A stretch of 46,937 nt of DNA from an uncultured Ruminococcus sp. (lineage in GTDB: Bacteria; Bacillota; Clostridia; Oscillospirales; Ruminococcaceae). The number at the start of each line of letters is the position of its first letter. Positions within the stretch are counted from its first letter, which is position 1. The stretch covers positions 1-46,937 of the forward strand of contig CAJTWE010000019.1 in the NCBI GenBank assembly GCA_910579955.1, written 5' to 3'. Shown one piece after another: positions 35,217 to 42,449 of this stretch. The notes beneath the pieces are model-generated. The model was not told where the DNA came from, ran no database searches, and saw only the letters and a program-made list of their open reading frames with translations. The position numbers and the translations under genes are program-made.

Positions 35217-35278
35217 AATGCGGAGTTATATATGTAACTTCGCATTTTGTTGCTTATACAGGAAAAATATGATATAAT
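35217..35278 (+). promoter_or_regulatory. Hairpin and promoter upstream of the deformylase-like gene
   Basis: AATGCGGAGTTA (35217-35228) and TAACTTCGCATT (35235-35246) form a 12-bp stem with one G-U pair, followed by a short T-rich stretch. Directly after it TTGCTT (35250-35255) and TATAAT (35273-35278) are 17 bases apart and lead into the deformylase gene. The hairpin could insulate this promoter. Bases 35082-35216 hold no gene; a short repeat ACCCTTAC occurs twice at 35109-35127. Confidence 0.55.
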
Positions 35279-35313
35279 AGAAGCAATCAGTAAAAATCCA
35301 AAGGAGCAGGAAT

Positions 35314-35727
35314 ATGATAAAAGAAATTGTAACAGACCCAATTTTTCTAAGCCAGAAGTCAGAACCGGCAACAAAAGATGACCAACAGACAATTCAAGAT
35401 TTACTGGATACGATTGAGGCTAATGCAGAACGCTGTGTAGGTATGGCTGCCAATATGATTGGTGTACGGAAAACCATTTTAGTAGCACAGATTGGCAAGG
35501 AATATCTGATTATGGTGAATCCAAAGATTGTAGACTGTTCTAAGCAGAGTTACAATGTGGAGGAAGGATGCTTGTCACTGACAGGACAGCGTCCGGCAAA
35601 ACGTTATAATATTATAGTAGTGGAATATTGGGACAAGAAGTTCAAAAAGAAAAAGCAGACATTCAAAGACTTTGAAGCGCAGATTATTCAGCATGAGATG
35701 GACCATTTTGAAGGGATTTTAATTTGA
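35314..35727 (+). CDS. Divergent short peptide deformylase
   Basis: A 137-residue deformylase-like protein. Motif II is EGCLSL with the metal Cys and motif III is QHEMDH with the two metal His and the catalytic Glu. Motif I, normally GxGxAAxQ, reads CVGMAANMIG, so the Gln that stabilises the transition state is replaced by Met. Similar short variants are widespread in Clostridia, so this is a subfamily trait rather than damage. It may act on N-formyl-methionyl peptides with altered specificity or protect against deformylase inhibitors. The start has an AAGGAG ribosome-binding site and a good promoter. It is the first gene after the tRNA. Confidence 0.85.
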   Translation: MIKEIVTDPIFLSQKSEPATKDDQQTIQDLLDTIEANAERCVGMAANMIGVRKTILVAQIGKEYLIMVNPKIVDCSKQSYNVEEGCLSLTGQRPAKRYNIIVVEYWDKKFKKKKQTFKDFEAQIIQHEMDHFEGILI

Positions 35728-35857
35728 AGTAGAATTTGTCCATTAAGAAAAAATAAAACTGTGCTGTTTCATCATTATAGTTGAGATTGATATAATGCAT
35801 TTTTCAATATTTAACCTCAGTACAAACGTATGAATATAATATATCAGGGGTGAAAAA

Positions 35858-36433
35858 ATGCAAAAAGAGTACGATTTAAGCAGTTCTGCGGATTGTTATC
35901 TGAATAAATATCAGAAAATTTTAAATGAAATGATTAAAAAAATGACAGAAGCAGAATTAACTAATAGTATATCCCATAACTTTATTGTGCAAATGATACC
36001 ACACCATAAAGCGGCAATTGAAATGTCAAAAAACGTTTTATGCTATACTGAAAATAAAAAATTGCAGGATATTGCAAAGGGAATTATTTCAGAACAAACA
36101 AAAAGCATTGAAAGTATGCTGGAAATTGAAAGTTTCTGCGAAAAATTAGAAAATTCTTGTAAGTCTGTAGATTTCTATCAATGCAGAACAAGAAAAATTA
36201 TGCAGGTCATGTTTGCAGAGATGAGTAAAGCATATTCAGATAATCGTATAGATTGTGATTTTATGCGTGAAATGATACCGCATCATTTGGGAGCAGTGAA
36301 AATGTCGAAGAATGCACTTCAATTTCATATTTGTCCTGAATTAAAACCGATTTTAGATGCAATTATAATATCACAGGAAAAAGGAATTTGTCAAATGCGA
36401 AAACTTCTGTGTTGTTTGAATTGCAGAATATAG
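35858..36433 (+). CDS. DUF305 protein with two ferritin-like halves
   Basis: A 191-residue protein with the DUF305 His pair in each half: FIVQMIPHHKAAIEMSKN (about residue 45) and FMREMIPHHLGAVKMSKN (about 145). DUF305 proteins are four-helix, ferritin-like and probably bind metal, often copper in relatives. No signal peptide is visible, so a cytosolic location is expected, unlike many secreted DUF305 proteins. The ribosome-binding region AGGGGTG lies before the ATG, and a terminator follows. Its function here is unknown; metal handling is a family-based guess. Confidence 0.8.
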   Translation: MQKEYDLSSSADCYLNKYQKILNEMIKKMTEAELTNSISHNFIVQMIPHHKAAIEMSKNVLCYTENKKLQDIAKGIISEQTKSIESMLEIESFCEKLENSCKSVDFYQCRTRKIMQVMFAEMSKAYSDNRIDCDFMREMIPHHLGAVKMSKNALQFHICPELKPILDAIIISQEKGICQMRKLLCCLNCRI

Positions 36434-36447
36434 AAAACATGTATCAG

Positions 36448-36480
36448 AGTGCAAGGCTTTTACGAGTCTTGCACTTTTTT
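36448..36480 (+). terminator. Terminator after the DUF305 gene
   Basis: AGTGCAAG pairs with CTTGCACT around about 12 bases and is followed by TTTTTT. Confidence 0.8.
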
Positions 36481-36496
36481 CTATTGAATGTTTTTC

Positions 36497-36525
36497 TTGA
36501 CTTGCTGTACAAATAATAGTACAAT
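36497..36525 (+). promoter_or_regulatory. Promoter of the WYL regulator with internal operator candidate
   Basis: TTGACT (36497-36502) and TACAAT (36520-36525) are 17 bases apart. The inverted repeat TGTAC-N8-GTACA (36506-36523) fills the spacer and overlaps the -10 box. The same arrangement recurs at 37549-37566, before the next gene, suggesting self-regulation by the WYL protein. Confidence 0.65.
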
Positions 36526-36582
36526 GAAATTAGAAGATAATTTTTTATGTCAGATAAATTTTGAAAAAACAGGAGGAAAGCC

Positions 36583-37545
36583 ATGCCGTCATCAAAAGCA
36601 AATATCATCTGTCTGCTGCAAATTCTATGGGAGTATTCTGATGCGGAGAATATACTCAGTATGAAAGATATCAAGTCGAAAATGAAACTGCTGTATGATA
36701 GAGAAATCGACCGCCGGACAGTTTACGATTGTCTGAACGCACTAAATCAGCTCGGATACGATATTTCCATGTTTGAAGAAAATAAGGAGGGATATTATCT
36801 GCGGGAAAGAATATTTGATGTCAGCGAAGTCAGATTGCTGATGGACAGTGTTTACGCAAATAACACAATTCCAGCCAGGCATTCTATGGAATTGATTCAA
36901 AAACTGCAAAATCTGTTGAGCAAGCCAAAACGTAAATTATATAACTCTCTGATGATTTGCCGTGATCATGCCAAAACACCGAATAAGGAAACATTTCACA
37001 ATATTGATATGTTGGACAAAGCCATTTCCGATCAAAAGAAAGTATCATTTATTTATACGGAATATGGTTTTGACAAGAAACTGCATCAGAAAGGCAGCCA
37101 TCGTCACATCGTTAGTCCTTACAGTATGGTGATCTATGATGGGAGTTATTATCTGATCTGCGGCTGGGATGGCGTGGAAGAACCTCGTCATTATCATATC
37201 AGTAGGATAAAGGATATTCAGCTTATGGATGAACAATCACAACCTCTTCCTGCTAATTTTCACTTGAATGAATACATACAAAATGCAGTTTTTATGTATA
37301 GCGGAAAGCCAGTGCGAATCAAAATGAAATGTCACAAATATATTCTGGATCAGGTTATCATGCGATTCGGAACAGATATTCAAATTGTGCCCAACAATGA
37401 TGAAACCTTTACAGCATCGCTTTATGCAAATCCGAATGGTATGTACGTTTGGGCGTTGCAGTTCCTAGACACCTGCGAGATACTTCAGCCGCTAGCGCTA
37501 AGAGAGCGGATTTGTAAGGTTGTGAGAGATTCGCCTTATAAATAA
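36583..37545 (+). CDS. WYL-domain transcriptional regulator
   Basis: A 320-residue protein. The N-terminal winged helix (about 1-75) includes LLQILWEYSDAENILSMKDI and REIDRRTVYDCLNALNQLG. The WYL domain (about 145-215) has KVSFIYTEYG, HIVSPYSMVIYDGSYYLICG and HYHISRIKDI; a WCX-like C-terminal extension follows. WYL proteins sense nucleic-acid-like or small ligands and often repress phage-defence or DNA-damage genes in mobile regions. AGGAGGAAAGCC precedes the ATG. Its promoter and that of the next gene share an operator candidate, so the pair probably forms a small regulon. Confidence 0.92.
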   Translation: MPSSKANIICLLQILWEYSDAENILSMKDIKSKMKLLYDREIDRRTVYDCLNALNQLGYDISMFEENKEGYYLRERIFDVSEVRLLMDSVYANNTIPARHSMELIQKLQNLLSKPKRKLYNSLMICRDHAKTPNKETFHNIDMLDKAISDQKKVSFIYTEYGFDKKLHQKGSHRHIVSPYSMVIYDGSYYLICGWDGVEEPRHYHISRIKDIQLMDEQSQPLPANFHLNEYIQNAVFMYSGKPVRIKMKCHKYILDQVIMRFGTDIQIVPNNDETFTASLYANPNGMYVWALQFLDTCEILQPLALRERICKVVRDSPYK

Positions 37546-37548
37546 GTG

Positions 37549-37583
37549 TGTACGGATTTTTGTACAGGTAAATGTGTTATAAT
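37549..37583 (+). promoter_or_regulatory. Second WYL-type operator and promoter of the following gene
   Basis: TGTAC-N8-GTACA (37549-37566) repeats the operator found before the WYL gene. TATAAT lies at 37578-37583; the -35 region falls inside the operator and is weak (GATTTT at 17 bases). Binding here would block or recruit polymerase directly. Confidence 0.6.
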
Positions 37584-37615
37584 AAAGTTATTGTAAAAAC
37601 GAAAGGAATACTATT

Positions 37616-38320
37616 ATGATTTATGAAATGAAAGAAGCGTACATTGAGTGCTGCAAAAAAATTCTTAAAGGAATTTCAAAAGATGAAAATCTTGACTTTA
37701 AAAGATCTCTGCCTATTTGCATTTTAGATGCAGTTTTTTCAATTGGAGCTAGATATTCTTCCACCAGAAATGTTTGGAAAAGGTATCTGAATTATTATAA
37801 TTTGGAATTAAAAACTTTTGCTGAAATAGACAATGGAGGAACCGATAAGAGTGAGCACACGATTTCTGATTTTTTGCATAATGCAGAACAGTTTGATGAT
37901 GTGGAAGCATTTGCGAGTGAGGTTTTGAAAAATAGGCAAAGAACGTCTCCAAGGAACGGTATTTTAAAGGCACAGGCATCACTTGAAGTTGCACGTATTA
38001 TGAAATTAAATAATATTGACACGGTAGGAGACTTTCAAAATTTTAAAGATAAAGAAAAGCTAAATAAACAAATTTGTTCTGTACATGGACAAAGAAGCGG
38101 TATCATGCTTCGCTATTTATATATGTTAGCAGGAGATGCAAATTTGTGCAAACCTGATCGTTGGATAGAACGCTTTATTCATAATTACTATCCTGATATA
38201 CAATTTGAGGATATTCAGTCATTAATATCTCAAACGGTTTTAGTGCTTCAAAAAGAACGTCCTGAAATTACAGTAAGAATGCTTGATAATGCAATATGGA
38301 AATATCAGACTAAAAAATAA
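37616..38320 (+). CDS. Uncharacterised protein, possibly HhH-GPD-like
   Basis: A 234-residue protein I do not recognise firmly. It is alpha-helical and soluble. The stretch LDAVFSIGARYSSTRNVWKRY near residue 37 and GQRSGIMLRYLYMLAGDANLCKPDRWIERFI near 165 recall the helix-hairpin-helix and catalytic-Asp region of endonuclease III/DNA-glycosylase folds, with KPDRWI in the place of the usual V-D-T segment. That link is weak and no iron-sulfur cysteines are present. GAAAGGA precedes the ATG. It is controlled by the WYL-type operator, which would fit a DNA-repair or defence role. Confidence 0.6.
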   Translation: MIYEMKEAYIECCKKILKGISKDENLDFKRSLPICILDAVFSIGARYSSTRNVWKRYLNYYNLELKTFAEIDNGGTDKSEHTISDFLHNAEQFDDVEAFASEVLKNRQRTSPRNGILKAQASLEVARIMKLNNIDTVGDFQNFKDKEKLNKQICSVHGQRSGIMLRYLYMLAGDANLCKPDRWIERFIHNYYPDIQFEDIQSLISQTVLVLQKERPEITVRMLDNAIWKYQTKK

Positions 38321-38502
38321 AAACTTGAATCTAATAATCAAATTATATCTATGTATATAATTTACATAATTAACTTCTTTGAATTTGTACAAAACAGAGA
38401 ATTTTCAAAAGCCCACTCGAATCTTCGGAAACACGCTTGGCAGTATGATATGATTTTACCGGTCTTAAAGGCAAACAAATCTAATCATTGGAGGCAACAT
38501 TC
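38321..38502. other. Intergenic gap before the accessory gene cluster
   Basis: This stretch holds no coding frame. A single TGTACA half-site occurs at about 38385-38390 without its partner. No clear promoter or terminator can be fixed, although transcription of the following six genes must start here or upstream. Confidence 0.4.
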
Positions 38503-38931
38503 ATGAGCAGAAGACTTACACCACAGTTCCAACCCAGCAAGAGGCTAACATCACAATACAAAACATCATCGCAGAAATCCATTACTGCTGATCTGAATCA
38601 TTTAAAGCATCACGAGGAACGGCGTATAGAACGAAACGCAGTGGAATCAGGGCATCACTACATACTGGAAATTGTTCGACCGGATACCCGTGAAGCAAGA
38701 AGCCGATGGGGACTGGACGGCACACGTAATATCAATGGCGTTTCCAGAGTTGTCAGCCGTCAGAAGATGTATGTTGCAAACGTCTGGAAAAGCGGAAATG
38801 AAATCCGTCTGGAGTGCCGTGGATATGATAATTTCGGCAGATGTGATGATGGCATTTTTGTGTATTATCAGACACCAATGTCAATTCATCAGAGTGATAC
38901 ATTTGTGCTGTCGCTAACTCGCTTGGATTAA
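38503..38931 (+). CDS. Uncharacterised small basic protein
   Basis: A 142-residue protein not recognised. The first 45 residues are rich in Ser, Thr, Lys and Arg and look disordered; the rest is beta-rich (YILEIVRPDTREARSRWG, YVANVWKSGNEIRLECRGYDNFG). The frame opens at 38488 with TTG, but ATG 38503 is chosen because GGAGG at 38489-38494 then has normal spacing. The NADAR-ATPase gene follows after 17 bases, so they are probably co-transcribed. Base composition is higher in GC than the chromosomal genes to the left, consistent with transfer. Confidence 0.65.
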   Translation: MSRRLTPQFQPSKRLTSQYKTSSQKSITADLNHLKHHEERRIERNAVESGHHYILEIVRPDTREARSRWGLDGTRNINGVSRVVSRQKMYVANVWKSGNEIRLECRGYDNFGRCDDGIFVYYQTPMSIHQSDTFVLSLTRLD

Positions 38932-38948
38932 GAAAGGGAGTAATTACA

Positions 38949-40082
38949 ATGAACAAGATTACAACGTTCAGAGGAGAATATCATTTTCTCTCAAACTTTT
39001 ATCAGCACCCTTTTACATATAAGGGGCTGGTATATCCCAATGCAGAGGCAGCGTTTCAGGCGCAGAAATGTTCCTCAGATGCAGACAGGATCAAGTATAC
39101 ACTTCAGAAAAATCCTGTCAGAGCAAAACAAATGGGCAAGAAAGAACCCAATCTTCCGAAAAACTGGGACGAGATTTCCTATGATATTATGATGGACATT
39201 CTTCGTGCAAAGTTCGCTGTACCGGAACTGGCTGAAATGTTAGAAGCTACCGGTGATGCTCGTTTGGAAGAGGGCAATCACTGGCATGACAATCGCTGGG
39301 GAAATTGTACCTGTGAGAAGTGCAGCACAAAAGAGGGTGAGAATTGGCTTGGAAAAATACTGATGCATATACGCCATACGAATAGAACCAAATATATGCA
39401 TATAGAAAACTTAGAAAAAATAACATCACATCTAAACAGACCTGCTCTCATTGCATTAGCTGCACGTCCGTGTGTGGGCAAAACAACTATTGCAATGAAT
39501 ATTGCAATATATGAAGCAGAGCATTACAACAAAAATGTTGTTTACTTTTCATTTGAAATGTCTGAAAAACAGGCATATGTCAAATATAACATACAAGATA
39601 AATCATCCATACATATTATTGATGATATTCCTCTTACAGTATCACAGATGAAAGAAAAACTGCAAAGTTTGGGAAATATAGATTTAGTCATTATAGACTA
39701 CTTGGAGTTGATACAGTCTGAATCAGAGGAAAAGAATCGAGTTCATCAGTTTATGGATATTGGCTCCGCATTAAAGAAACTTTCACAGGAACTAAATGTT
39801 CCTATAGTTATATTATCTCGACTTAGTAGAGGAATAGATAATCGCACTGATCGTCATCCAATATTGCAGGATTTCAGAGAAGATTTAGGTATTGAACAAT
39901 TTGTAGATACTGTTATGTTTCTTTATCGGGATTCTTATCCGAAATTCAATGAACCATCTTACTATCATTTTGATAACACAATCGAATGCATTATTGCTAA
40001 AAACAGATATGGAGAAATCGGAACGATTCCATTGAACTGCCAACTTGATTTCAAAGTATTACAATCAAATAATGAAGTGTAA
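38949..40082 (+). CDS. NADAR domain fused to DnaB-like ATPase
   Basis: A 377-residue fusion in one unbroken frame. Residues 1 to about 138 are a NADAR (YbiA/RibX-like) domain: TTFRGEYHFLSNFYQHPF, YPNAEAAFQAQKC, GNHWHDNRWG and GENWLGKILM. NADAR domains cleave N-glycosidic bonds of riboside or ADP-ribosyl compounds. From about 160 a RecA/DnaB-type ATPase follows: ALAARPCVGKTTIAMN is Walker A, FSFEMSEKQ and DLVIIDYLELIQ (Walker B) match replicative helicase C-terminal domains, and PIVILSRLSRG the sensor region. It lacks the DnaB N-terminal domain. The pairing suggests ADP-ribose or nucleobase repair coupled to DNA or RNA; function is not known. AGAAAGGGAG precedes the ATG. Confidence 0.88.
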   Translation: MNKITTFRGEYHFLSNFYQHPFTYKGLVYPNAEAAFQAQKCSSDADRIKYTLQKNPVRAKQMGKKEPNLPKNWDEISYDIMMDILRAKFAVPELAEMLEATGDARLEEGNHWHDNRWGNCTCEKCSTKEGENWLGKILMHIRHTNRTKYMHIENLEKITSHLNRPALIALAARPCVGKTTIAMNIAIYEAEHYNKNVVYFSFEMSEKQAYVKYNIQDKSSIHIIDDIPLTVSQMKEKLQSLGNIDLVIIDYLELIQSESEEKNRVHQFMDIGSALKKLSQELNVPIVILSRLSRGIDNRTDRHPILQDFREDLGIEQFVDTVMFLYRDSYPKFNEPSYYHFDNTIECIIAKNRYGEIGTIPLNCQLDFKVLQSNNEV

Positions 40083-40097
40083 TTAGGAGCTGATTAT

Positions 40098-40820
40098 ATG
40101 ATTTTTATCACAGGCGATTTGCATGGACATCATGACATACACAAATTTTCTACGAGCTGCTTTACTATGCAAAATGAACTTACACGTTCGGATTATGTAA
40201 TTATCTGCGGTGATTTCGGCTTGCGTTGGTGTGATTCCGAAGAAGAAAAAAACTGGCTGAAATGGCTTGACAAAAAGTCTTGGACAACGCTGTGGATAGA
40301 CGGCAATCATGAGAATTTCGATATGTTGAAGGATTATCCGGTAGAGAAATGGAAAGGCGGCAAGATTCAGAAAATCACAGACAATATCTTTCATCTTTGC
40401 AGAGGAAGTTTGTTTGAAATTGATGGGAAACGCATCTTTGTATTTGGCGGTGCGGAAAGTCATGATAAGCAGTATCGAAAACTTGGCGTTACCATGTGGG
40501 AAGAAGAACTGCCAAATGAGGAAGAAATGGAGCACGGACGACAGGTACTGGAATCTGCAAATTGGGAAGCAGATATCATGATTACGCATTCGCTGCCAAG
40601 CCGCATACAAGAGGATTTGTTTTTGGATACAAATTATAAGTCAAACAGACTGACAGATTTTTTTGATGAGCTTGATGAGAAAATGAATTTTAAACTATGG
40701 TTTTCAGGTCATTATCATCACTCCGGTTGGTATGACAAAAAACATATACTGATTTATAATGATATTGTAAAACTTACGGATACTGGTATTGAAAGAGTGT
40801 ATCCCAGAGGAAACAGATAG
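40098..40820 (+). CDS. Calcineurin-like metallophosphoesterase
   Basis: A 240-residue enzyme with the complete two-metal motif series: GDLHG, CGDFG, GNHEN, THSLP and SGHYHH. Such enzymes hydrolyse phosphomonoesters or diesters of nucleotides, nucleic acids or proteins. AGGAG lies upstream of the ATG, 15 bases after the NADAR-ATPase gene, so the two are likely translated together. An ADP-ribose or nucleotide phosphate is a plausible substrate given the neighbour, but this is inference. No signal peptide is present; it should be cytosolic. Confidence 0.9.
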   Translation: MIFITGDLHGHHDIHKFSTSCFTMQNELTRSDYVIICGDFGLRWCDSEEEKNWLKWLDKKSWTTLWIDGNHENFDMLKDYPVEKWKGGKIQKITDNIFHLCRGSLFEIDGKRIFVFGGAESHDKQYRKLGVTMWEEELPNEEEMEHGRQVLESANWEADIMITHSLPSRIQEDLFLDTNYKSNRLTDFFDELDEKMNFKLWFSGHYHHSGWYDKKHILIYNDIVKLTDTGIERVYPRGNR

Positions 40821-40831
40821 GAGGATTTGAA

Positions 40832-41515
40832 ATGTATTTTACAAACGTTGATTATATGATATTTACAGAGGAAAATTCAGCTAATAAAAGCACAGCAATG
40901 ATCAAAGAACGAAAAAGACTTCAAAACAAAATGCTGAAACTGCATGAAATGATTTATGGTGACGTTGTAAAGCTGGGACTGAGTTGCCACGAAAATAAGA
41001 ATCATATTACCACAAAAATTGAACCTAACCGCTTTAACGGAAAGATCAATTCATGGCTGCTTGTCAGATATGGCAAGAAACCGGAGGAAATTGCTCCATA
41101 TAAAGAATTTGATTACGGCTTTACAAAACATGCCTGCATACAGTATGGTTTGTTTGACAGAAAGGGTTTTGAAATTAGTTTGTTTCTTGGTAGAAAGGGC
41201 GATTATGACCGTTTGCAGATTTGTAAGACAATTGCAAAGAATAGCACTGCTATAGAATCAGAATTGAAAAAAATTAAGGGTTATGGAATGAAGTGGGTTA
41301 TTGGTGGTTTTGAATTTGAAATTGATAATAATGATACTGCTGAATTCTGTGATTGGCTGATCGCTCATGATAAAGATGGAATGGAATCATTCCTCAGTTA
41401 TACATATAAAATTGATGATGAAAGATTGTCGGAAGAAAATATTGCAAAAGAGGTTCTTAGCAAGATTACATTGCTGAATGGATTGTATAATGCAATGGTT
41501 CAGAGAAGAGGGTAA
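40832..41515 (+). CDS. Uncharacterised protein
   Basis: A 227-residue soluble protein not recognised. It has a helical lysine-rich start (AMIKERKRLQNKMLKLHEMIYGD) and a mixed alpha/beta core (NSWLLVRYGKKPEEIAPYKEFDYGF, GFEISLFLGRKGDYDR, GMKWVIGGFEFEIDN). The second segment loosely recalls DNA-binding or nuclease-associated domains of restriction proteins, but no catalytic motif can be named. AGGAGG is 8 bases before the ATG, and it begins 11 bases after the phosphoesterase gene. The next gene starts at the base after its stop codon, so they are coupled. Confidence 0.6.
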   Translation: MYFTNVDYMIFTEENSANKSTAMIKERKRLQNKMLKLHEMIYGDVVKLGLSCHENKNHITTKIEPNRFNGKINSWLLVRYGKKPEEIAPYKEFDYGFTKHACIQYGLFDRKGFEISLFLGRKGDYDRLQICKTIAKNSTAIESELKKIKGYGMKWVIGGFEFEIDNNDTAEFCDWLIAHDKDGMESFLSYTYKIDDERLSEENIAKEVLSKITLLNGLYNAMVQRRG

Positions 41516-41845
41516 ATGTTTAAGGGCGTATTCTGGATTATAGATGGTAAGTTGTATTCCTTTCCATTTGACGGAACACAAACAGATGGTATTGCCAAAT
41601 CAGGTGATACTTATAACCATAAAAAGCTATGGGAATTCGTAAAACCGAAAGGATGTAATAAGCCGTACAATTACTATCCGAGGGGAAGGGTTGAGATTAC
41701 GAATAAGGGAAAGCCAGTCATTTATATGAATCCGAATATTGATTCCGTTTACATTAAGAGTATCAAGAACGACTTTGAAATTTTTACTGATGTTTGTGTG
41801 CGCTATGATTACAGTGAGCATTATAGGTGTTATCTGGATAGGTAG
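41516..41845 (+). CDS. Uncharacterised small protein
   Basis: A 109-residue protein of unknown function. It is rich in aromatic residues (GVFWIIDGKLYSFPFDG, KPYNYYPRGRVEI, DVCVRYDYSEHY) and looks globular and beta-rich. The ATG directly follows the stop codon of the preceding gene, with AGAGGG inside that gene's end serving as ribosome-binding site. It has no membrane segment and no recognised motif. Its place between an unknown gene and a phosphatase suggests it belongs to the same operon. Confidence 0.6.
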   Translation: MFKGVFWIIDGKLYSFPFDGTQTDGIAKSGDTYNHKKLWEFVKPKGCNKPYNYYPRGRVEITNKGKPVIYMNPNIDSVYIKSIKNDFEIFTDVCVRYDYSEHYRCYLDR

Positions 41846-41878
41846 ACGAAAGAAATGTAAATTGATAGGAGAAATTTT

Positions 41879-42352
41879 ATGCATATAACTGTTTATTCCA
41901 GAGAAGAAATTGAAGCAATTATTTCTAATGATAAATTTCCTGCAAACACAGCAGTTATCAGCTTTTACGACCCAGCAATCAAGCGAATTGATAAGGATTA
42001 CACGCATGTGGATTACAGCGGTGTATGTGACCATGTTTTTTACAGTGAACTTGACGATCTTGATTTAGAAGTCCTTAAAGACAAAGGATATACCTATGAT
42101 ACTTACTTTTCTGAAGCTGATAAAATAGCAGAATTTGTTTATCACGCATATAGCAGTGGAATGGATATCATCTGTCAGTGCGAGTATGGTCAGAGCAGGA
42201 GTGCCGGCTGTGCCGCTGCAATTTTAGAACATTTTTATCATGCCGGAATTTCCGTTTTTGCAGATTATAGACGTTATCCGAATCAGGTAGTGTATCATAA
42301 GATTTTTGATGCACTGGAAAACTACAAGAAAAGCGCATCTGCACAGGCATAA
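41879..42352 (+). CDS. PTP-loop phosphatase (tyrosine/dual-specificity type)
   Basis: A 157-residue protein with the cysteine-phosphatase loop in CQCEYGQSRSAGCAAAI, which supplies Cys-x5-Arg at about residue 100. The usual His before the Cys is Gln here. The preceding segment AVISFYDP and DHVFYSELDDLD may give the general-acid Asp loop. Such folds dephosphorylate proteins, nucleotide-related compounds or 5'-phosphates of RNA. AGGAG precedes the ATG. It ends the accessory operon; a terminator follows. Confidence 0.78.
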   Translation: MHITVYSREEIEAIISNDKFPANTAVISFYDPAIKRIDKDYTHVDYSGVCDHVFYSELDDLDLEVLKDKGYTYDTYFSEADKIAEFVYHAYSSGMDIICQCEYGQSRSAGCAAAILEHFYHAGISVFADYRRYPNQVVYHKIFDALENYKKSASAQA

Positions 42353-42400
42353 AATGTAAATCGAATTTAGCAGTGATATTATGATATAGATAGCAATCGG

Positions 42401-42429
42401 GCAGAGTACACCCAAGCACTCTGCTTTTT
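42401..42429 (+). terminator. Terminator of the NADAR-phosphatase operon
   Basis: GCAGAGT pairs with ACTCTGC around ten bases, followed by TTTTT. It lies between the convergent phosphatase and methylase genes. Confidence 0.85.
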
Positions 42430-42449
42430 GATATATGATGTCAAAATCT

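Noticed and set aside
38949..40082. DarT-NADAR toxin-antitoxin pair
   Set aside because: No neighbouring gene shows ADP-ribosyltransferase motifs, so the toxin partner is not seen; the fused ATPase also differs from the known pair.
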